Positions 32,232 through 41,566 of a DNA stretch of 43,333 nucleotides are shown one piece after another; position 1 is the stretch's first letter; each line of letters begins with the position of its first letter. The notes under the pieces are model-generated. The model saw nothing but the letters and a program-made list of their open reading frames with translations, made no database searches and was not told the origin of the DNA. The DNA is from Bradyrhizobium guangdongense (GTDB lineage: Bacteria > Pseudomonadota > Alphaproteobacteria > Rhizobiales > Xanthobacteraceae): the NCBI RefSeq assembly GCF_006483445.1, contig NZ_PPPT01000103.1, forward strand, positions 1 through 43,333, in the 5' to 3' direction. The position numbers and the translations under genes are program-made.

Positions 32232-32584
32232 GTCCGCAATGACCCATCGCTGCACCTTGCCGGGCTGCCGCACGAACTTGGTCGCTACGGTAGCAGCGGA
32301 CGTAGTCACCGGTCACATGAGGCCGCCGGGTTTATAGGTACGCTTCCTAGCTCAAGTGACAACCAAGGAAGTCGACGAGCAGTTCGTTGTGATGGTTCTC
32401 TACATCGCTGTTCACCCATCGCGAATGGGCTCTATGCGATCCATCTCAGCGCGCTCGACGGCGTCGATGCCGGGATCTCCGGCGTCATGCTGCTGGCAGC
32501 CTGCGGCTGGCGGGTCGCTGATGTTGATGCGGCGGGCTTGAGCTTCGCGCCAATGGCGATGCGCTCGTAGGCGCACACCGGGCG
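32232..32584. other. 353-bp region with a degraded grlR-like remnant
   Basis: The left 190 bp show no gene I can support; a short frame from 32239 (32 codons) lacks a clear ribosome site. The right part contains the grlR-like remnant described separately. Confidence 0.6.
32424..32541 (+). pseudogene. Deleted fragment of the grlR-like gene
   Basis: Bases 32424-32494 closely match 26524-26595 (encoding NGLYAIHL, ALDGVDAG and SGVMLL). The match then jumps about 220 bp ahead to the last codons (26820-26858), with a one-base deletion in that part. The match to the sequence after the gene continues to about 32600, past the plsY stop codon. There is no start codon or full domain. It is a relic of the same gene as paralog 2. 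Confidence 0.85.
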
Positions 32585-33271
32585 CTAGACCTGCGCTGCC
32601 GCATTCGCGTCCGGGCTCGCTTGACCCAGCCGCGGCTCAGTCCCCGCAAGAAGCCGTTGAATGTTGGCGCGATGACGAACGATGACGTAGAGACCGCCTG
32701 CGATCACCAGCAGCCGATAGGGCAAGGGGTGCTCGAGAGCGCAGACGAGAACGATCGCCGTCAACGCTGCGAGGATCGAGCCGAGCGACACGATCCGCAC
32801 GATCGCCAGCACGATGCCGAAAACCACCGCGGCGCCCAATCCCACCGGCCATGACATCGCCAGCAGCACGCCGAGCCCGGTCGCCGCGGATTTGCCGCCC
32901 GAAAAGTTCAACCAGATCGAGCGACCATGCCCCAGCAGCGCGGCCATGCCGGCGAGGCAAACGGCCCATGGCACCCAGGTTTGCAAATCAGATGCTGTCG
33001 GCGGTGTCGGGGAGAGTTCGGCATAGAGCCAGGGCTCGAGCGAGCGGGCAACGGCGATGGCTGCGACGCCTTTGAGCACGTCGGCGATGAGGACGACCAA
33101 CGCCGGCCATTTTCCGAGAGTGCGCAGGACATTCGTGGCGCCCGTCGATTTGGAGCCGTGCTCTCGAATGTCGATGCCCCTGAGCAACTTTCCTGCCAGA
33201 TACCCGGTGGGCACTGACCCCAGGAGATAGGCGATCACCAGTCCCACTGTGCCCGTTATCCAGAAAGCCAT
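32585..33271 (-). CDS. plsY: Glycerol-3-phosphate acyltransferase PlsY
   Basis: This 228-aa integral membrane protein has about five transmembrane helices. It transfers acyl from acyl-phosphate to glycerol-3-phosphate, the first step of phospholipid synthesis. The three family motifs are present: YLLGSVPTGYL (about 15-25), GSKSTGATNVLRTLG (about 39-53) and HGRSIWLNFSGGKSAATGLGVLL (about 114-136). The stop codon lies in sequence that is also found, degraded, downstream of grlR paralog 2. Confidence 0.95.
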   Translation of the reverse strand: MAFWITGTVGLVIAYLLGSVPTGYLAGKLLRGIDIREHGSKSTGATNVLRTLGKWPALVVLIADVLKGVAAIAVARSLEPWLYAELSPTPPTASDLQTWVPWAVCLAGMAALLGHGRSIWLNFSGGKSAATGLGVLLAMSWPVGLGAAVVFGIVLAIVRIVSLGSILAALTAIVLVCALEHPLPYRLLVIAGGLYVIVRHRANIQRLLAGTEPRLGQASPDANAAAQV

Positions 33272-33370
33272 CGATCCAGTTACCAGTTTCGCATCTGGTC
33301 TTTTATCGCTGACTTCGTTCGGCGGCTACCGGTCAGAAACTGACGTTGCCCGCCGCAGGAAGTTTCGCCC

Positions 33371-34060
33371 TCAGTATTTCGGCCGGTGCGAGCTGGCCCA
33401 TTCCCGTGCGTGCTCGATCGGGATGCGCGGAACGGCGGCGCGGACCTTCTGCGTCGCGGGCAGATTGTCCATCCGCTCCCGCCAGCGGCAGAATGCGGGA
33501 AATTTTGGATACATCGCCTGTCCTTCCGCGGTCAGGCTGAACGCAAAGGTGCTCGGCAGCAGATAGAAATCGGCGATCGAGAGCTGGTCGCCCAGCAGAT
33601 AGTTCTTGCCGTGAGCGAGCTCGCGCTCGACAACGCCAAGCGCGGTCTCGACCTTGGGGAGCGCATGCGCGACGACCTTTTCGTCGGATGCGATGCCGAG
33701 CTCGGGAAACACCAGACGCTCATGGGTGACGTGGTAGATCATGTAGGGGTAGTAGTAGGAATTGACCGCGCCGATCCATTGGTTCATGCGCGCGCGCACA
33801 CGAATGTCCTGGGGCGTCAGGCGCGGGCCGTCGAAGGCTTCGTCGACGTAAGCTGCGATTGCGCTCGTCTCGTAGACGGTGAAGTCGCCGTGCTTGAGGA
33901 TCGGCACCCGGTCGAACGGATGCAGCGCCAGATGCTCCGGCTTGCCCATCACGGGCTCGAGGTCGTGAAAGCGATAGGCGACGCCCTTGTGCGTCAGGAT
34001 CAACCTGATGATGTTGACGAACGTGCTGCGTGGAAAGCCGTAGACGATCGGCTCGGACAT
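33371..34060 (-). CDS. Glutathione S-transferase family protein
   Basis: This 229-aa protein has an N-terminal thioredoxin-like domain (EPIVYGFPRSTFVNIIRLILTHKGVAYRFHDLEP, with RVPILKHGDFTVYETSAIAAYVDEAF as the glutathione-binding cis-Pro and ETSAI motif). An all-helical C-terminal domain follows with GDQLSIADFYLLP. The substrate is unknown. It is followed on the same strand, 1 kb upstream side excluded, by nothing coupled; the DUF1127 gene lies 25 bp downstream of its start in the opposite reading context, upstream on the same strand. Confidence 0.92.
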   Translation of the reverse strand: MSEPIVYGFPRSTFVNIIRLILTHKGVAYRFHDLEPVMGKPEHLALHPFDRVPILKHGDFTVYETSAIAAYVDEAFDGPRLTPQDIRVRARMNQWIGAVNSYYYPYMIYHVTHERLVFPELGIASDEKVVAHALPKVETALGVVERELAHGKNYLLGDQLSIADFYLLPSTFAFSLTAEGQAMYPKFPAFCRWRERMDNLPATQKVRAAVPRIPIEHAREWASSHRPKY

Positions 34061-34085
34061 CGATTTCCTCCTCTTGAATCTTGTC

Positions 34086-34334
34086 TCAGCGCCAGAACGG
34101 CTTTTCGGCTTCGCGGAGCGCCTCGTCGCGCGTCAGGCCGATGTCCCTGAGCAGATGCGGGTTGTCAGCGATGTCGCGCAGCGCCATGCGTTGAAACGGC
34201 CGGTCGAGCCAGTTCCACCATGCCGGCCGGCGAACGGCGGCTGACGGTCCTGAGCCGGATTGATGACTCCGGACGGTCGGGTCGGCAGACTGGGGTGGCG
34301 GGATCGAAAAAGCGTCAGTTAACAGGATGGACAT
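34086..34334 (-). CDS. DUF1127 domain protein
   Basis: This 82-aa protein has a variable N-terminus and a C-terminal DUF1127 helix pair: RMALRDIADNPHLLRDIGLTRDEALREAEKPFWR. The ATG at 34334 has GGAG six bases upstream; the 25 further codons in frame have none. It precedes the GST gene on the same strand by 25 bp, so the two may be co-transcribed. It is divergent from the LysR gene. DUF1127 proteins in other alphaproteobacteria bind RNA or affect small-molecule metabolism; its role here is unknown. Confidence 0.9.
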   Translation of the reverse strand: MSILLTDAFSIPPPQSADPTVRSHQSGSGPSAAVRRPAWWNWLDRPFQRMALRDIADNPHLLRDIGLTRDEALREAEKPFWR

Positions 34335-34451
34335 CGAAGGCTCCAAATGGCTTGAAAATGGCTGCTGGAGCTGTTCAATAGTGCCGCGGGCCGCCGTCCC
34401 GCAAAGCATCGTTTCTCTTGCCTGCCCTAGTTTTTCTCATGAAGTCGTCAG

Positions 34452-35375
34452 ATGCGCCCGCGCCTGCCGCCGCTCAACGCCCTGAAGGCCTTTGAAGCCG
34501 CCGCGCGGCACGAAAGTTTTACGCGCGCCGCGGAGGAGCTCTGCGTCACGCAAGGCGCGGTCAGCCACCAGGTCAAGGCGCTCGAGGCCGAGCTTGCGTT
34601 AAAACTGTTCAACCGCGAGCGGCAGCGCCTGATCATCACCGAGGCCGGCCGCGAATATCTCGCCGTCGTGCGCGATGCGCTGGATCGGATCGCGATCGGG
34701 ACCGACCGGCTGTTGCAGCGGCAGAACTCCGGCGTGCTGACGGTGTCGACCTCGCCGGACTTCGCCGCCAAATGGCTGGTGCACCGGCTCGGCCATTTCG
34801 TCGAGGCGCATACCGGGATCGACCTGCGGGTCTCCGCGACGCTGCATCATGTCGACTTCGCCCGCGAGGACGTCGACCTCGCCGTGCGTCATGGCGACGG
34901 CAACTGGCCGGGGCTGGATGCGGTGCGGCTGAGCCCGGAGCAGCTCTTTGCCGTCTGTAGCCCAAAGCTGCTGTCCAGCCGCAAGCGCCTCGCGAGGCCC
35001 GCAGATCTTCTGAAGTTTCCGCTGATCCACATGGACAGCCGGGCGGAATGGACCAGCTGGCTGCAGGAGGCCGGGTTCGATGGTGAGGCGGTCACGCATG
35101 GGCCGGTGCTCAACCGCGCCAGCATGGTGATCGATGCGGCGATCAACGGGCAGGGGATTGCGCTGGCGCGGACCACGCTTGCGGCGTGGGATCTCCTCAA
35201 CGGCCGCCTCGTGCGGCCGTTCGCGCTGTCGCTGCCGCTGAAGAAGACCTACTGGATCGTGTGTCCGAAGGCGACGGCGAACCTGCCCAAGATCGTCACC
35301 TTTCGCGACTGGCTGCTGGCTGAGGCCGCACGCGACCTGCGGCAGCTCCAGAAGAAGGGCGGGCGGAAAACCTGA
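34452..35375 (+). CDS. LysR family regulator, GcvA-like
   Basis: This 307-aa protein has an N-terminal winged helix (PPLNALKAFEAAARHESFTRAAEELCVTQGAVSHQVKALEAEL), a linker helix and a periplasmic-binding-like effector domain (VSTSPDFAAKWLVHRLGHF, DVDLAVRHGDGNWPGLDAVRL, SMVIDAAINGQGIALARTTLA). The sequence is of the GcvA subgroup, but no glycine-cleavage genes are present. It is transcribed away from the DUF1127-GST pair across 117 bp and is the most likely regulator of that pair. Confidence 0.93.
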   Translation: MRPRLPPLNALKAFEAAARHESFTRAAEELCVTQGAVSHQVKALEAELALKLFNRERQRLIITEAGREYLAVVRDALDRIAIGTDRLLQRQNSGVLTVSTSPDFAAKWLVHRLGHFVEAHTGIDLRVSATLHHVDFAREDVDLAVRHGDGNWPGLDAVRLSPEQLFAVCSPKLLSSRKRLARPADLLKFPLIHMDSRAEWTSWLQEAGFDGEAVTHGPVLNRASMVIDAAINGQGIALARTTLAAWDLLNGRLVRPFALSLPLKKTYWIVCPKATANLPKIVTFRDWLLAEAARDLRQLQKKGGRKT

Positions 35376-35405
35376 CGAAGTCGTCGGGTGCCGGCCGCGC
35401 CGGCT

Positions 35406-35495
35406 TTAGTACAAGAAGATCACCATCGCCGACAAGGTGACGGTCATGGCGCCAAGAGTGACGACGACGGCTGCAAAGACGACATCGGTGCTCAT
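35406..35495 (-). CDS. 29-aa single-pass membrane peptide
   Basis: The short frame encodes MSTDVVFAAVVVTLGAMTVT followed by a hydrophobic end (MVIFLY), so nearly the whole peptide is one transmembrane helix. GGAG lies five bases before the ATG. A strong hairpin and T-run (35512-35542, then T5 on the minus strand) come directly before the ribosome site. It lies downstream of the cytochrome c gene on the same strand. Too short for most gene callers; function unknown. Confidence 0.65.
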   Translation of the reverse strand: MSTDVVFAAVVVTLGAMTVTLSAMVIFLY

Positions 35496-35511
35496 GTCGG
35501 CTCCAAAAAGG

Positions 35512-35542
35512 AAGCCGCTAACTTGGGGCAAGCTAGCGGCTT
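35512..35542 (-). terminator. Terminator-like hairpin before the 29-aa gene
   Basis: The arms AAGCCGCTA (35512-35520) and TAGCGGCTT (35534-35542) pair perfectly. After one mismatch an inner CTTG/CAAG pair closes a 3-base loop. On the minus strand it is followed by CCTTTTT, a U-tract, so it can end the cytochrome c transcript. Its tail overlaps the ribosome site of the 29-aa gene, so it could also attenuate that gene. Confidence 0.75.
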
Positions 35543-35557
35543 TGGTTTGGGGTCACT

Positions 35558-35579
35558 TGCGTAGTGGGGGGACTACGCA
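35558..35579. repeat. Perfect 8-bp inverted repeat with a G6 loop
   Basis: TGCGTAGT (35558-35565) and ACTACGCA (35572-35579) flank six G residues. It lies between the cytochrome c stop and the terminator-like hairpin. It could be an RNA hairpin or a protein site; no family recognised. Confidence 0.6.
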
Positions 35580-35679
35580 TTGCCTCTTTTAGGCCTGGGA
35601 TTGCTGCCCATGTTGAGCGAGATCAAACTCGCACTCGAGAAAAGCCGGGCACCGGCAAAATATGGCAGCCGGACACTCG

Positions 35680-36129
35680 CTATTTCTGCTGAATGCGGCT
35701 GAGATAATCGACGACGGCGAGAATGCGCATGCGCACCACGACTTCGGGGGCCTTGTCCGGTCCGGCCAGCTTCCAATAGGAGGGATCGACAGTGTGGGGC
35801 AAGCCGACGATGGGGTTGAAGCGCTCCCCCCAGATCGGCATGTCGCGCGTGCCGTGAGCGGCAACCGCTTTCGCGCCGTGGATGACTTCAAAGACGGCGT
35901 TGGTGGGAAAAACCCCGCCATTGGTTTTCGCCAAAACCGTCAAATCGGAAGGCGGGACCTTGAGCTGGCCGCTGACCGGTCCCTTGCCGCGTCCATCCGC
36001 ACCGTGACAGCTCGCGCAGGACGACTGAAATTCCGCTTTGCCGATGTCGAGGTCCTCGGCCTGGACCGCGGATGCAAACCCGGCAGCGAGAGCGGCAATC
36101 ATCAACCGCTTCAGGACATCTGCGATCAT
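35680..36129 (-). CDS. Exported class I cytochrome c
   Basis: This 149-aa protein has a signal peptide (residues 1-24, ending AVQAE) and a heme c motif CASCHG near the N-terminus (Cys38, Cys41, His42). The likely sixth ligand is Met97 in GTRDMPIWGERF. It is a small periplasmic electron carrier. ATG at 36129 follows GGGGA at seven bases; the frame upstream to 36198 has no ribosome site. A perfect FNR/FixK box lies 88-101 bp before the start. Confidence 0.9.
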   Translation of the reverse strand: MIADVLKRLMIAALAAGFASAVQAEDLDIGKAEFQSSCASCHGADGRGKGPVSGQLKVPPSDLTVLAKTNGGVFPTNAVFEVIHGAKAVAAHGTRDMPIWGERFNPIVGLPHTVDPSYWKLAGPDKAPEVVVRMRILAVVDYLSRIQQK

Positions 36130-36216
36130 TTCAATTCCCCGGCGGCAGGTTTTGGGATCATGCGAACGGTCTCGGTCTTGCCGGGCCATTGGGATCACGA
36201 TCGCGATCCCCCGGTG

Positions 36217-36230
36217 TTGATTGAGATCAA
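36217..36230. promoter_or_regulatory. Perfect FNR/FixK box before the cytochrome c gene
   Basis: TTGATTGAGATCAA is a perfect TTGAT-N4-ATCAA anaerobox. It lies 88-101 bp upstream of the cytochrome c start (minus strand) and about 130-143 bp upstream of the VOC gene start (plus strand). The distance suits the cytochrome gene, implying induction at low oxygen by a FixK2-type activator. Confidence 0.8.
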
Positions 36231-36359
36231 GAGGATGGGGTCACTGGTCGGTCAGCCGCCGCGCCGGCCTCCCGGGCTTGAGGCGCGTTCGTCACCGCGC
36301 GGCGGCGATGGTAAGGAGATCGCTGCGCAAGACAGCGCGGGATAGAGAGCGGGCGGGGC

Positions 36360-36794
36360 ATGGAAACACCGGGAAATCGATTGCCGACCGGCGGCTTCGC
36401 GCGGCTGGTCCCCGAGCTCGACGTGTTCGACCTGGAGCACAGTGTTGCATTCTGGTGCGGGATCCTGGGTTTCCAGATCGCCTATCAGCGGCCCGAAAGC
36501 CGCTTTGTGTATCTGGAGCTAAGGGGCGCCCAGGTCATGCTGTGCCAGCGCAACGGCAATTGGGAGACGGGGCCCCTCGAACGCCCGCTGGGGCGCGGGA
36601 TCAATTTTCAGATGTTCGTCAATTCCGTGGACCCGCTGCTCGAAGTCCTCGGGCGGGCGAATTGGCCGCTGTTCAGGGAATGTCACGTGGCCTGGTACAG
36701 GATTGCGGGCGAGGAGCGGGGCAACAGGCAGTTTCTGGTGCAGGACCCCGATGGTTACCTGCTGCGCTTTGCGGAGGATCTCGGCAGCAGGTGA
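36360..36794 (+). CDS. VOC family (bleomycin-resistance-like) protein
   Basis: This 144-aa protein is a single vicinal-oxygen-chelate domain: LVPELDVFDLEHSVAFWCGILGFQIAYQRPESRFVYLEL, GAQVMLCQR, and the end motif FLVQDPDGYLLRFAEDLG. It most resembles bleomycin-resistance-type VOC proteins, which bind and sequester drugs, but the ligand is not predictable. GGCGGGGC is just before the ATG. Divergent from the cytochrome c gene. Confidence 0.88.
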   Translation: METPGNRLPTGGFARLVPELDVFDLEHSVAFWCGILGFQIAYQRPESRFVYLELRGAQVMLCQRNGNWETGPLERPLGRGINFQMFVNSVDPLLEVLGRANWPLFRECHVAWYRIAGEERGNRQFLVQDPDGYLLRFAEDLGSR

Positions 36795-36934
36795 TCGCAG
36801 GCTGCTGCTTCCCGGGCGCATCCGTGCGCCAGGGACGCCTGACCCGGGCGCGAACCCAGGATCTTGCCGGGCTTCCCCTTGCCGCCCATATGGATTAAGA
36901 GGCGGCAACTTAAAAATTCCCCCGAAAAGACCTC

Positions 36935-38557
<1,623 letters not shown>

Positions 38558-38565
38558 CCGGCGAT

Positions 38566-38673
38566 CCGTAGCCCGGATGGAGCGAAAGCGAAATCCGGGC
38601 TCGTGCCACGTCGGCAGTCTGGCGATGTGGTTAGTCCTGCCCCGGATTGCGCTGCGCTTCATCCGGGCTACGG
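38566..38673. repeat. REP-like inverted repeat
   Basis: CCGTAGCCCGGATG (38566-38579) and its exact reverse complement CATCCGGGCTACGG (38660-38673) bound about 80 bp, with GCGAAAGCG and GCGCTGCGC inner parts. It is a common rhizobial intergenic palindrome. The stop codon of the DUF3551 gene (38668-38670) lies inside its right arm. Confidence 0.9.
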
Positions 38674-38937
38674 TCGAGTACGTTGCCTGCTAACGGGCCC
38701 CGGCGGTGTCTGATGCGGCGGCGGCGAATAGGGGTTGGCGAAGCACGACGCAGAGAGTCCCGACGCCGTCGCCTTGCATTGTTCCAGGGATGTATAGCTG
38801 CAGTCTATGCCGGTGGCGCCGGCCTCTCCCCATTTCTGCAGGCAAACCGGATATCGCGGATCATAGCGCTGGGCCGTGGCCGGGGCGGCGGCCAGCGTTG
38901 TGGTGATCGCTATAAGAATCAAACCAAGCGTGCGCAT
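38668..38937 (-). CDS. DUF3551 family exported protein
   Basis: This 89-aa protein has a signal peptide (about 1-22, ending ATAQ). The DUF3551 pattern is DPRYPVCLQKWGEAGATGIDC, then YTSLEQCKATASGLSASCFANPY, with four cysteines. The last 12 residues are Pro/Arg-rich and encoded partly by the REP-like repeat, so the original C-terminus may have been shorter. The function is unknown; the family is confined largely to Bradyrhizobiaceae. Confidence 0.88.
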   Translation of the reverse strand: MRTLGLILIAITTTLAAAPATAQRYDPRYPVCLQKWGEAGATGIDCSYTSLEQCKATASGLSASCFANPYSPPPHQTPPGPVSRQRTRP

Positions 38938-39122
38938 CGCGACCTCGTTCTAACCCGTGGGGTAGGTGGGGACGTCGTTGGCCTGCGCAAGGCGTTCGAT
39001 TGTCACGGTGACGAGAGGTCCGCCGATGCGCCGGCGTTTGAGATGCCATGCGGAGCCGCGCCTTGACGCGTTGACGCGCGCCGTTACCCTCGCCCGGCTT
39101 TTGGGAATGCGGGAGTGTTTGG

Positions 39123-40613
39123 ATGGGCGGCATGGTGATCGCGGGTGGCCGGGTGGTTGATCCGGCCAGCGGAATGGATGCCGTCGGCGATGTCGCCGTG
39201 ATGGACGGCAAGATCGCGGCCGTCGGCACGGCCCTCGGCGGCGCCGAGCGGACCATCGACGCGACCGGGCTGGTGGTGACGCCCGGCTTCATCGATCTGC
39301 ACGCGCATGGCCAGTCGCTGCCCGCCGACCGCATGCAGGCCTTTGACGGCGTGACGACGACGCTCGATCTCGAAGCCGGCGTGCTGCCGGTCGCCACCTG
39401 GTATCGCAAGCAGGCGAGCCGGGGACGCGCGCTCAACTACGGCTCGGCGGTCAACTGGGCCTTTGCGCGCATCGGTGCGATGACCGGCTCCAACTCCGAG
39501 AGCTCGCTGGAAGCTTTTGGCAATGCCATGCGCGACCGGCGCTGGATCGAGAACGTGGCCAGCGAGACCGAAGTCGCCGGCATCCTCGACCGTCTCGCCG
39601 GCGGGTTGAACGAGGGCGGCATCGGGATCGGCATCCTCAACGCCTATGCGCCGGGCGCCGGCGTGCAGGAGCTGACCGCGGTGTGCCAGCTCGCGGCCAG
39701 CCACGACGTGCCGACCTTCACCCACGTCGCCTTCATGTCGCGCATCGATCCCGAGAGCGCGGCGGAGGCCTATATCCGCCTGATCGGCTATGCCGGCGCC
39801 ACCGGCGCGCATATGCATATCTGCCACTTCAACTCGTCGAGCAAGACCGACATCGAGCGCTGCATCGCGCTGGTGGCGAAGGCACAGGCGCAGGGGCTTC
39901 CGATCACGGTGGAGTCCTATCCTTACGGCACCGGTTCGACCGTGCTCGCCGCGGCGTTCTTCAGCGACCCCAAATTCGAGGAGCGCAACGGCACGGGCTA
40001 TGACAGCGTGCAGCGTGTCACCGACGGACGGCGCTTTCGCGACCGTGAGGAGCTGCTGGCGGCGCAGGCGGCCGAACCCTCCACGCTGGTGCTGTGGCAC
40101 GTGCTCGACATCGAGAACAACGCGCATCATCGCGATCTCCTCGATATGGCGGTGCTGTATCCCGGCGGCGCGATCGCCTCCGACGCAATGCCGTGGACGC
40201 TATCGGACGGAAAACCCTATACCGGAGACGCGTGGCCGCTGCCGAAGGATGCGACGTCCCATCCGCGCTCGGCCGGCTGCTTCACGCGCTTCATCCGCGA
40301 ATGGGTGCGCGAGCGGCGAAAGATCTCGCTGCTCGAAGGCATCCGCAAATGCACGCTGATCCCGGCGCAAATCCTCGAGCACTCGACGCCCGCGATGCGT
40401 GCCAAGGGACGGCTCGCGACCGGTGCCGACGCCGACATCGTGGTGTTCGACTACAACACGCTGACGGACCGTGCCGAGTTCTCGGCGATGAACCGGCCGT
40501 CGGAAGGCGTGCGCCATCTCGTGGTCAGCGGCCATCCGCTGATATCCGACGGCGTGCTGGATCTCGCCGCGCGCCCAGGCAAGCCGGTGCGCCGGCCTTT
40601 CGCCGAGGCCTGA
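39123..40613 (+). CDS. N-acyl-D-amino-acid/N-acyl-D-glutamate deacylase-type amidohydrolase
   Basis: This 496-aa amidohydrolase has FIDLHAHGQS (zinc ligands His60, His62) and LDLEAGV with Glu84 at the position where classic D-aminoacylases carry a bridging Cys. NYGSAVNWAFAR, TFTHVAF and HMHICHFNSSS follow, and the C-terminal KGRLATGADADIVVFDYNTLTDRA strand is typical. It probably removes the acyl group from an N-acyl-D-amino acid. ATG at 39123 has GGGAG seven bases upstream. First gene of the operon with the G3E GTPase (5 bp gap) and MBL hydrolase. Confidence 0.88.
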   Translation: MGGMVIAGGRVVDPASGMDAVGDVAVMDGKIAAVGTALGGAERTIDATGLVVTPGFIDLHAHGQSLPADRMQAFDGVTTTLDLEAGVLPVATWYRKQASRGRALNYGSAVNWAFARIGAMTGSNSESSLEAFGNAMRDRRWIENVASETEVAGILDRLAGGLNEGGIGIGILNAYAPGAGVQELTAVCQLAASHDVPTFTHVAFMSRIDPESAAEAYIRLIGYAGATGAHMHICHFNSSSKTDIERCIALVAKAQAQGLPITVESYPYGTGSTVLAAAFFSDPKFEERNGTGYDSVQRVTDGRRFRDREELLAAQAAEPSTLVLWHVLDIENNAHHRDLLDMAVLYPGGAIASDAMPWTLSDGKPYTGDAWPLPKDATSHPRSAGCFTRFIREWVRERRKISLLEGIRKCTLIPAQILEHSTPAMRAKGRLATGADADIVVFDYNTLTDRAEFSAMNRPSEGVRHLVVSGHPLISDGVLDLAARPGKPVRRPFAEA

Positions 40614-40618
40614 AGCGC

Positions 40619-41548
40619 GTGGCCGTCCCGGTTCTGCTCGTTGCGGGCTTCCTCGGGGCGGGCAAGACCACGGTCGTGAACCATCTGCTGCAGCATGCCG
40701 AGGGACGGCGGATCGCCGCCGTGGTCAACGATTTCGGCGCCGTCAATATCGATGCCGAGCTGATCGCTGACACCGCCGACGGCGTGGTGAGCCTCGCCAA
40801 TGGCTGCATCTGCTGCACCCTGGAGGGCGATCTCTTGCGCACGCTCGCGACGCTGTTGCAGCGTGATCCGCGGCCTGATGTCATCGTGATCGAGACCAGC
40901 GGCGTCGCCGATCCCGCCGACATCGTGCGCAATCTGATGGATCCCGTGATCTTTCGCGAAGCGCCGCTGGAGACGGTGCTGTGCGTGGTCGATGCGTCGA
41001 TGCCGGTCGCCAGGCTGGATGATGCGCTGCTGCGCTCCCAGGTGCGCGCCGCCGATATCATTGCGCTGAGCAAGGTCGATCTGGTTGATGCGGCCGGCGC
41101 CGCGCTGATACGCGATGCGGTCCGCGCGCTGCGCCCGTCGGCGGTGGTGATCGATGCCGTCAATGGCGAGGTGCCCGCGGCGCTGCTGTTTGCGCCCGAA
41201 ATCGATCGCGTGCTGCGCGAGCCGGGGCCGCGCCGGCCGGCTGTGGAGCGGTTCGAGACGTTGAGCTGGACGTCGGACAGGCCGCTGTCGCTGTCGCGGC
41301 TGCAGGCGGCGATCGGCCGGCTCGCGCCAAAACTCGCGCGGGCCAAGGGGATTTTCGAGGCGGTCGAGCAGCCGGGCCGCGCAATGGTGTTTCAGCTCGC
41401 CGGCGGGCGGGCGACGCTCGCCGCCGGTGGGACGCGAGCCGACGGGGTGCCGCGAACGCGGATCGTCTTCATCGCGGAGCTCGGCGCGCTCACGCGCGAG
41501 GAGGTCGACGGGATCATGCAAGGATGCATCGAACAAGGTGCACCGTGA
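40619..41548 (+). CDS. G3E family GTPase (CobW/YjiA-like, COG0523)
   Basis: This 309-aa protein has Walker A GFLGAGKTT (10-18), NDFGAVNID, the metal motif GCICC (Cys63, Cys65, Cys66), ETSGVADP and the guanine motif SKVDLVD. COG0523 GTPases deliver or allocate metals, often zinc. It sits between two genes for zinc hydrolases and starts (GTG at 40619) five bases after the first stop, so it may supply metal to those enzymes. This role is an inference from context. Confidence 0.9.
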   Translation: MAVPVLLVAGFLGAGKTTVVNHLLQHAEGRRIAAVVNDFGAVNIDAELIADTADGVVSLANGCICCTLEGDLLRTLATLLQRDPRPDVIVIETSGVADPADIVRNLMDPVIFREAPLETVLCVVDASMPVARLDDALLRSQVRAADIIALSKVDLVDAAGAALIRDAVRALRPSAVVIDAVNGEVPAALLFAPEIDRVLREPGPRRPAVERFETLSWTSDRPLSLSRLQAAIGRLAPKLARAKGIFEAVEQPGRAMVFQLAGGRATLAAGGTRADGVPRTRIVFIAELGALTREEVDGIMQGCIEQGAP

Positions 41549-41566
41549 GACGGGAGCGAAACGACG

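Noticed and set aside
32239..32337. 32-codon frame after the alpha/beta-hydrolase
   Set aside because: No clear ribosome site and no recognisable sequence; it may be part of a decayed gene but cannot be supported.
36800..36895. Possible tRNA, because the minus strand reads GGTTCGCGCC like a T-arm
   Set aside because: No acceptor stem, anticodon arm or D-arm can be drawn around it.
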